Of a DNA stretch of 64,000 nucleotides, positions 59,106 through 64,000 are shown piece by piece (position 1 is the first letter of the stretch; the number at the start of each line of letters is the position of its first letter). The stretch spans positions 1 through 64,000 of the forward strand of contig CAYQDR010000011.1 of NCBI GenBank assembly GCA_964416315.1, read 5' to 3'. The stretch is from CAYQDR01 sp964416315 (lineage in GTDB: Bacteria; Methylomirabilota; Methylomirabilia; Rokubacteriales; DASRDR01). Under the pieces are notes generated by a model, which was not told the origin of the DNA, ran no database searches, and worked only from the letters and a program-made list of their open reading frames with translations. The position numbers and the translations under genes are program-made.

Positions 59106-60242
59106 ATGCCGATCCGCGATGTCCACGCCTACGCAACGTCGTTCCCTGTCCCGCCCGGCGCGAGCGTGACGCTCGGGATCGGGCGCGCGGTCAAGCGCGA
59201 CGCCGTCGTGGTCCAGGTGACGACCGACGACGGCCTCGTCGGCTGGGGGGAGGCCCACCACGGGCGCGCCCCGGGCGCCGTCGCCCAGCTCGTCAACACG
59301 ACGCTCCGGCAGCTCGTCGTCGGCCTGGACGCCGCCGACGTGGTCGGGGTCTGGGCGAAGGTCTACCGGATGCAGCTCGGGAGCCACGGGATGGGCGCCG
59401 CCGCGGCGATCGCGCTGAGCGGGATCGACATGGCCCTCTGGGACCTCCGCGGGAAGGCCACGGGCTGGCCGCTCTACCGCCTCCTCGGCGGCGCCTCGCG
59501 CCCGATTCCGGCGTACGCCGGCGGCGTCTCGCTCGGCTGGCAGGAGCCGGCTGCGCTCGTCGAGGAGGTGCGGGCCCTCGTCGCCGCGGGGTTCCGGGCG
59601 GTGAAGCTCCGTGTCGGGGACACGCCGGCGCGCGACCTCACGCGCGTCGCCGCCGTGCGCCAGGCCTTCCCGGACCTCGTGATCCTCACGGACGCGAACA
59701 CCGGCTACTCGGTCGCCGACGCGCGCCGCGCGATGCCGGGCCTCGAGGCCCACGGCGTCGGCTGGCTCGAGGAGCCGTTCCCGGCGCACGACCACCGGAG
59801 CTACGCGATGGCCGCGACCTTCGGGCGGGTCCCCCTCGCGGCCGGCGAGAATCACTACACGCGCTTCGAGTTCACGCGGCTGATCGAGGACCGCGTCGTC
59901 TCGATCCTCCAGCCGGACCTCTCGAAGACCGGGGGCGTCACCGAGGCCCTCCGGATCGCGGCCCTCGCCTCGGCGTGGAAGCTCCCGATCCACCCGCACA
60001 CCTCCATGACCGGGCTCAACATGGCGGCGAGCATCCACTTCCTCGCGGCGATCGAGAACGCCGGCTACTTCGAGGCGGACGTCTCGAAGGGGAACCTCTT
60101 CCGCGACGAGCTGACCTCGAGGCCCTGCGACCTCGACGCCGAGGGCTGCGTCCGCCCGCTCGAGAAGGCGGGTCTCGGCGTCGAGGTGGACGAGCGCTTC
60201 CTCGCCGCCCATCCCGTCATCGACGGGCCGGGGTATGTCTGA
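59106..60242 (+). CDS. Enolase-superfamily dehydratase/racemase (mandelate racemase type)
   Basis: This 378-residue enzyme has 'GIDMALWDLRGKATGWPLYR', the acid/base 'FRAVKLRVGD' (KxR), metal ligands in 'ILTDANTGYS' (D), 'WLEEPF' (E) and 'LAAGENHY' (E), and 'HPHTSMTGLN' with the catalytic-type histidine. This full MR-type set fits a sugar-acid dehydratase or racemase. GTG 59098 is an alternative to ATG 59106. It begins the coupled operon with amidase, formamidase and FAD oxidase. Confidence 0.92.
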   Translation: MPIRDVHAYATSFPVPPGASVTLGIGRAVKRDAVVVQVTTDDGLVGWGEAHHGRAPGAVAQLVNTTLRQLVVGLDAADVVGVWAKVYRMQLGSHGMGAAAAIALSGIDMALWDLRGKATGWPLYRLLGGASRPIPAYAGGVSLGWQEPAALVEEVRALVAAGFRAVKLRVGDTPARDLTRVAAVRQAFPDLVILTDANTGYSVADARRAMPGLEAHGVGWLEEPFPAHDHRSYAMAATFGRVPLAAGENHYTRFEFTRLIEDRVVSILQPDLSKTGGVTEALRIAALASAWKLPIHPHTSMTGLNMAASIHFLAAIENAGYFEADVSKGNLFRDELTSRPCDLDAEGCVRPLEKAGLGVEVDERFLAAHPVIDGPGYV

Positions 60243-61695
60243 CCCCCGGAGGAGGCCGAACGTGGCTGACCGCGACCTCTGCTTCGCTCCCGCGACCGCG
60301 CTCGCGCGGCTCTACCGCGCGCGGCAAGCCTCGCCGCTCGAGGTGATGGAGGCCGTCTTCGCCCGGATCGACCGGCTGAACCCGCGGCTCAACGCGTACG
60401 TGACGCTGGCGCGGGACGAGGCGCTGCGGGCGGCGCGCGCGGCGACCACGGCCCTCAAGCGCCGCGCGACGCTCCCGCCGCTCCACGGGGTCCCGGTCTC
60501 GATCAAGGACCTCGTGGCGACCCGGGGGATCCGGACGACCTGGGGCTCGAAGATCTTCGCCGACCACGTCCCCGACGAGGACGCCCTGATCGTCGAGCGC
60601 CTGAAGGCGGCGGGCGCCATCGTCGTCGGGAAGACCAACACGCCCGAGTTCGGGGCGGGCGGGAACACCTTCAACGCCGTCTTCGGACCGACGCGGAACC
60701 CCTGGAACCTCGCGCTGACCTGCGGGGGCTCCTCAGGGGGCGCGGCGGTCGCCCTGGCGACGGGGATGGGCCCGCTCGCGCAGGGCTCCGACCTCGGGGG
60801 CTCGCTCCGCCTCCCCGCCGCCTTCTGCGGGGTCGTCGGCTTCCGGACCACGGCGGGGCTCGTCCCCGTTTATCCGAAGGAGCTCGGCTGGGACACGCTC
60901 TCCGTCCAGGGGCCCATGGCGCGGAGTGTGGCGGACACGGCGCTCATGCTCTCGGTCATCGCGGGTCCCGACGACCGCGCGCCGATCTCCTACGCCGCGG
61001 ACCCCCGGGAGTTCCTGCGCGCGGTCCGGGCGCCGTCCATCCGGGGCTCGCGGATCGCGTGGACGCCGGACCTCAATGGTCTCCTCCCCATCGAACCCGA
61101 GGTCGTGCGGGTCTGCGAGGGCGCGACGCGCGTCTTCCGCTCCCTCGGGGCCCGCGTCGAGGCGGCCTGTCCCGACTTCGGGGAGGTCCCGGAGATCGTG
61201 GCCGGGACGCGCGGGCTCAGCATGGTCGCGCTCCACGCGGACAAGCTCCCCCGCTGGCGCGAGGAGCTGCAGAAAGGCCTCGTCTGGAACATCGAGCAGG
61301 GGCTCGGCCTCACCCCTCAGGCGATCGCCCGCGGCGAGAAACTCCGAACGGTCCTCTGGCACCGGGTGCGGGCGTTCATGGAGCGCTTCGACCTCCTGAT
61401 CCTGCCGACGGCGCCGGTCGAGCCGTTCCCCGTGGAGCAGCCGTACCCGACCGAGATCAACGGGAAGCCGCTCGACCACTACATCCAGTGGGCGTACCTC
61501 ACCTACGCGATCACGGTCACCGGGCTCCCGGCGATCTCGGTGCCGTGCGGGTTCAGCCGGAACGGGCTGCCCGTGGGTCTCCAGATCGTCGGCCGGCGGC
61601 GCCACGAGGCGGCCGTGCTGCGGGCAGCCGCAGCCTTCGAGGCCGCGGCGCCGTGGGCCGAGCGGGTCCCGCCGGTGGTCCGGGGAGGGGAGTGA
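60235..61695 (+). CDS. Amidase (amidase-signature family), second copy
   Basis: This 486-residue enzyme has the triad K91 in 'VSIKDL', S166 in 'TCGGSSGGAA' and nucleophile S190 in 'SDLGGSLRLPAA'. It resembles the amidase at 43468 in layout but is clearly a different paralogue. ATG 60235 overlaps the enolase end by 8 nt. Substrate unknown; the operon suggests an amide derived from the imported or dehydrated compound. Confidence 0.93.
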   Translation: MSDPRRRPNVADRDLCFAPATALARLYRARQASPLEVMEAVFARIDRLNPRLNAYVTLARDEALRAARAATTALKRRATLPPLHGVPVSIKDLVATRGIRTTWGSKIFADHVPDEDALIVERLKAAGAIVVGKTNTPEFGAGGNTFNAVFGPTRNPWNLALTCGGSSGGAAVALATGMGPLAQGSDLGGSLRLPAAFCGVVGFRTTAGLVPVYPKELGWDTLSVQGPMARSVADTALMLSVIAGPDDRAPISYAADPREFLRAVRAPSIRGSRIAWTPDLNGLLPIEPEVVRVCEGATRVFRSLGARVEAACPDFGEVPEIVAGTRGLSMVALHADKLPRWREELQKGLVWNIEQGLGLTPQAIARGEKLRTVLWHRVRAFMERFDLLILPTAPVEPFPVEQPYPTEINGKPLDHYIQWAYLTYAITVTGLPAISVPCGFSRNGLPVGLQIVGRRRHEAAVLRAAAAFEAAAPWAERVPPVVRGGE

Positions 61696-62639
61696 TGGCG
61701 GGAACACATCACCTCGACGCGAGCCTGGTCCACTACGAGTGGAACAACGGGATTCCGCCGCGGCTCACCATCGCGCCGGGGGACACGGTCGTCTTCGACA
61801 CGCGCGACGCGGCCGACGGCTACTACACGGCGGCCTCGACGGCCGCCGACGTCGCGGCCCGCGGGCCGTTCCGCGGGCACCCCCTGACGGGGCCGGTCCG
61901 CGTCGCGGGCGCGCGCCCGGGCGACGTCCTGGTCGTCGAGATCCTGGACGTGCGACCGGCGGCGGCGTTCGGCTGGACGCACGTCCGCCCGGGACGCGGG
62001 CTCCTGCCGGAGGAGGAGTTTCCGAAGCCCTACCTCCAGATCTGGGATCTCTCGGACGGGACCCACGCCCGCACAGGGCGCGGGATCGCCGTGCCGCTGG
62101 CCCCCTTCCCGGGCGTCATGGGGGTCGCGCTGGACGAGCCCGGGACCTTCAGCACGATGCCCCCCCGGAAGAACGGCGGCAACATGGACATCCGGCAGCT
62201 CACGGCCGGGACGACGCTCTACCTCCCCGTCTGGGTGGAGGGGGCGCTCTTCAGCGTCGGCGACGGCCACGGGGCGCAGGGTGACGGCGAGGTCTGCATC
62301 AGCGCCGTCGAGATGGCGGCGCGGGTGACGCTCCGCTTCGACCTCCGCCGCGGCCGGGCGCTCTACGAGCCCCAGTTCCGGCTCCCCGCGCGGCCCGCGT
62401 CGGCCCTCGAGCTGGGGCCGCACTACGTCACGACCGCCCACGGTCCCGACCTCTTCGCGGCGGCCCAGCAGGCGGTCCGCCACATGCTCGACCATATCAC
62501 CACCGAGCGGGGGCTCACGCGGGAGGAAGCCTACGTGCTCGCCAGCGTCGCGGTGGACCTCAAGATCAGCGAGATCGTGGACGCCCCGAACTGGATCGTC
62601 TCCGCGTTCCTGCCGGAGCTGATCTTCACCACCGGCTGA
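61695..62639 (+). CDS. Acetamidase/formamidase family protein
   Basis: This 314-residue protein has 'PRLTIAPGDTVVFDTRDAAD', 'GPVRVAGARPGDVLVVEILD', 'PPRKNGGNMDIRQLTAGTTL' and 'SVGDGHGAQGDGEVCISAVE', the FmdA/AmdA metal-binding pattern. It cleaves short amides such as formamide to the acid plus ammonia. It follows the amidase with a 1-nt overlap, so a single pathway may release ammonia in two steps. Confidence 0.93.
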   Translation: MAGTHHLDASLVHYEWNNGIPPRLTIAPGDTVVFDTRDAADGYYTAASTAADVAARGPFRGHPLTGPVRVAGARPGDVLVVEILDVRPAAAFGWTHVRPGRGLLPEEEFPKPYLQIWDLSDGTHARTGRGIAVPLAPFPGVMGVALDEPGTFSTMPPRKNGGNMDIRQLTAGTTLYLPVWVEGALFSVGDGHGAQGDGEVCISAVEMAARVTLRFDLRRGRALYEPQFRLPARPASALELGPHYVTTAHGPDLFAAAQQAVRHMLDHITTERGLTREEAYVLASVAVDLKISEIVDAPNWIVSAFLPELIFTTG

Positions 62640-62643
62640 GGCC

Positions 62644-63852
62644 GTGGAAACGGCGGCCGTCGTCGTCATCGGCGCGGGGGCGTTCGGCGCCGCCACCGCC
62701 TACCACCTCGCGCGGCGCGGGACAGACGTCCTCCTCCTCGACCAGCACGCCCTCGGCTCCCAGACCTCGCCGCGCGCGGCGGGGCTCACGAGCAAGGCGG
62801 CCGCGACCCCGCTCATGGCGCGGCTCCGCCACGAGGCGGTGGACGCCCTCGAGCGCTTCGAGAGCGAGATCGGCCGCCCGATCGGGTTCCACCGCTCCGG
62901 GAGCCTCAAGGCGGCCTACACCGCGACCGGGGAGGCGCGGCTCCACGCCGACCTCGCGGTGGCCCGCGGACTCGGGATCGAGGCCGAGCTGATCCCGCCG
63001 GCCGAGGCCGCCCGGCTCGCGCCCCACTTCGTGCCGGGCCCGGCGCGCGCGATCGGCTACGTCCCGAGCGACGGCTGGCTCGATCCCTCGGGCGTCGCCC
63101 TGGGCTTCGCCGAGCGCGCGGCGGAGCTGGGAGCGCGCGCGTGGCCGCACACGCGTGTCACGGAGATCCTGCGCGAGGGCGGCCGGGTCGCTGGCGTCGT
63201 GACGACGCGTGGGGAGATCCGTGCGCCCGCCGTCGTGGACGCGGCCGGCGCCTGGGCACCGCGGATCGCGGCGGAATCGGGAATCCACCTCCCGCTCGTT
63301 CCGGTCCGCCACCAGCTCTTCGTGACCGAGCCGATCGCGGGCGTCGAGCCCCTCCAGCCGGTCGTGCGGCTCCTCGAGGCGAGCGTGTACGTCCGCCACG
63401 ACCGGGGCGGGCTCCTCTTCGGCGGCTACGAGGACGCGCCGCGCGTCGTCGAGCCGGGGAGCCTCAAGCCCGGCTTTGCGATCGACGACCTCGAGCTGGA
63501 CCTCGGGGTCCTCCGGTCGCTCGTGGACGAGGTCGCGGTGCGCTTCCCGGTCCTCCGCACGGCGCGGGTGCGGGAGCTTCGCGGAGGCCTGCCGACGATG
63601 ACGCCGGACGGCTACCCGCTCCTCGGCGTCGTTCCTGGCCTCGAAGGGTTCTACGTCGCCTCAGGGTGCTGCGTCGGTGGGCTCACGCTCTCGCCCGCGG
63701 CGGGACGCGCGCTCGCCGACCTCATCCTCGACGGCCGGAGCGACCCCGACCTCGGTCCGCTCTCGCCGGCGCGCTTCGCCGGGCGCTGGGCCGATCCCGC
63801 CGAGCTGGAGGCGGCCTGTGTCGCCCGGTACGCCCGGAAGTACCTGAAGTAG
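62644..63852 (+). CDS. FAD-dependent amine/amino acid oxidoreductase (DAO family)
   Basis: This 402-residue protein has the FAD motif 'VVVIGAGAFGAATAYHLARR' and the DAO-family pieces 'AVVDAAGAWAPRIAAESGIH', 'LPLVPVRHQLFVTEP' and the C-terminal 'GGLPTMTPDGYPLLGVVPGL' with 'GCCVGGLTLSPAAGRALADL'. It oxidises secondary or primary amines or amino acids (sarcosine oxidase-like). GTG 62644 lies 4 nt after the formamidase stop. It ends the coupled four-gene operon. Confidence 0.92.
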   Translation: METAAVVVIGAGAFGAATAYHLARRGTDVLLLDQHALGSQTSPRAAGLTSKAAATPLMARLRHEAVDALERFESEIGRPIGFHRSGSLKAAYTATGEARLHADLAVARGLGIEAELIPPAEAARLAPHFVPGPARAIGYVPSDGWLDPSGVALGFAERAAELGARAWPHTRVTEILREGGRVAGVVTTRGEIRAPAVVDAAGAWAPRIAAESGIHLPLVPVRHQLFVTEPIAGVEPLQPVVRLLEASVYVRHDRGGLLFGGYEDAPRVVEPGSLKPGFAIDDLELDLGVLRSLVDEVAVRFPVLRTARVRELRGGLPTMTPDGYPLLGVVPGLEGFYVASGCCVGGLTLSPAAGRALADLILDGRSDPDLGPLSPARFAGRWADPAELEAACVARYARKYLK

Positions 63853-63889
63853 CCACGAGGCGCGCGACGAACTCGTGGGGCGCGTAGGA

Positions 63890-63918
63890 TTGACCCGTAC
63901 GGACCCGCATGCCATAGT
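63890..63918 (+). promoter_or_regulatory. Promoter of the AbrB-type antitoxin gene
   Basis: TTGACC (63890-63895) and CATAGT (63913-63918) are 17 nt apart, 21 nt before ATG 63940. Confidence 0.55.
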
Positions 63919-63939
63919 GTCCGCACGGGGGCTTCACCC

Positions 63940-64000
63940 ATGGTGAAGAAGCTGACCAAGACGGGCAACAGCCTGGCGCTCGTGCTGGACAAGCCCATCC
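63940..64000 (+). CDS. AbrB/SpoVT-type antitoxin, N-terminal part (cut by window edge)
   Basis: Only 20 codons are seen: 'MVKKLTKTGNSLALVLDKPI'. This is the swapped-hairpin AbrB/MazE DNA-binding start (TKTGNSxxlvL). A toxin gene (VapC, MazF or similar) would be expected next, outside the window. A promoter-like sequence lies just upstream. Confidence 0.75.
   Translation, partial: MVKKLTKTGNSLALVLDKPI

Noticed and set aside
1..64000. CRISPR array or cas genes near the defence islands
   Set aside because: No regularly spaced direct repeats of 25-40 bp and no Cas-like protein were seen anywhere in the window.

Overview
The window is 64 kb of very G+C-rich, gene-dense bacterial DNA with many GTG/TTG starts and coupled (ATGA or 1-nt overlap) cistrons. 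The content is typical of a soil or sediment heterotroph: many ABC and TRAP importers with their binding proteins, amidases, enolase-superfamily dehydratases, molybdenum hydroxylases, a luciferase-like monooxygenase and an acyl-CoA dehydrogenase. There is no rRNA or complete tRNA, so taxonomy is inference only. Gene mix and base composition would suit an uncultured lineage such as Rokubacteria/Methylomirabilota, but this is not proven.

Positions 1-6295 are an accessory island of visibly lower G+C. It holds the tail of an IS1634-like transposase, a convergent restriction-modification pair whose nuclease closely resembles SfiI, a decayed tyrosine integrase (its catalytic tyrosine codon is now amber) beside a tRNA-like T-arm, and a two-gene module: an HNH nuclease with an APAZ-like C-terminal region overlapping a short prokaryotic Argonaute that is frameshifted as read. 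The island ends against a 5'-truncated peptide-permease gene. A second low-G+C insert (18.45-20.18 kb) carries another methyltransferase/nuclease operon behind a consensus sigma-70 promoter.

The rest is mostly chromosomal metabolism. 6.3-7.65 kb: remnant peptide permeases. 7.95-9.9 kb: RRM protein and M23 peptidase. 10.1-16.45 kb: a complete five-gene peptide ABC importer. 16.6-18.4 kb: MFS exporter and YbaK deacylase. 20.5-27.3 kb: small enzymes, an orphan RHH antitoxin and a HigBA remnant. 27.3-29.9 kb: an IorAB-type molybdenum hydroxylase. 31.4-35.1 kb: a PhnCDEE phosphonate-type importer, divergent from a molybdopterin oxidoreductase. 37.2-42.2 kb: twin tiny lipoproteins, peroxiredoxin, VIT transporter, LLM and MetE-like enzymes, DAHP synthase. 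42.5-48 kb: an SDR/amidase/TRAP cassette flanked by copies of the same enolase gene tail. 48-54.2 kb: dehydratase, two MDR dehydrogenases, a PLP enzyme, an acyl-CoA dehydrogenase. 54.4-54.9 kb: a RelE/Phd toxin-antitoxin pair. 55.2-63.9 kb: a second TRAP importer, then a tightly coupled enolase/amidase/formamidase/FAD-oxidase operon. An AbrB-type antitoxin gene is cut by the right edge.

Three themes stand out. Defence genes sit in low-G+C inserts. Many gene relics (DinB, Mug, CHRD, SMP-30, SDR, HigB, ABC_sub_bind, enolase tail) show repeated insertion and deletion. Repeats are present at two scales: a 124-bp element in two inverted copies and a family of small CCCTCTCCCC/GGGGAGAGGG hairpins that run into coding sequences.
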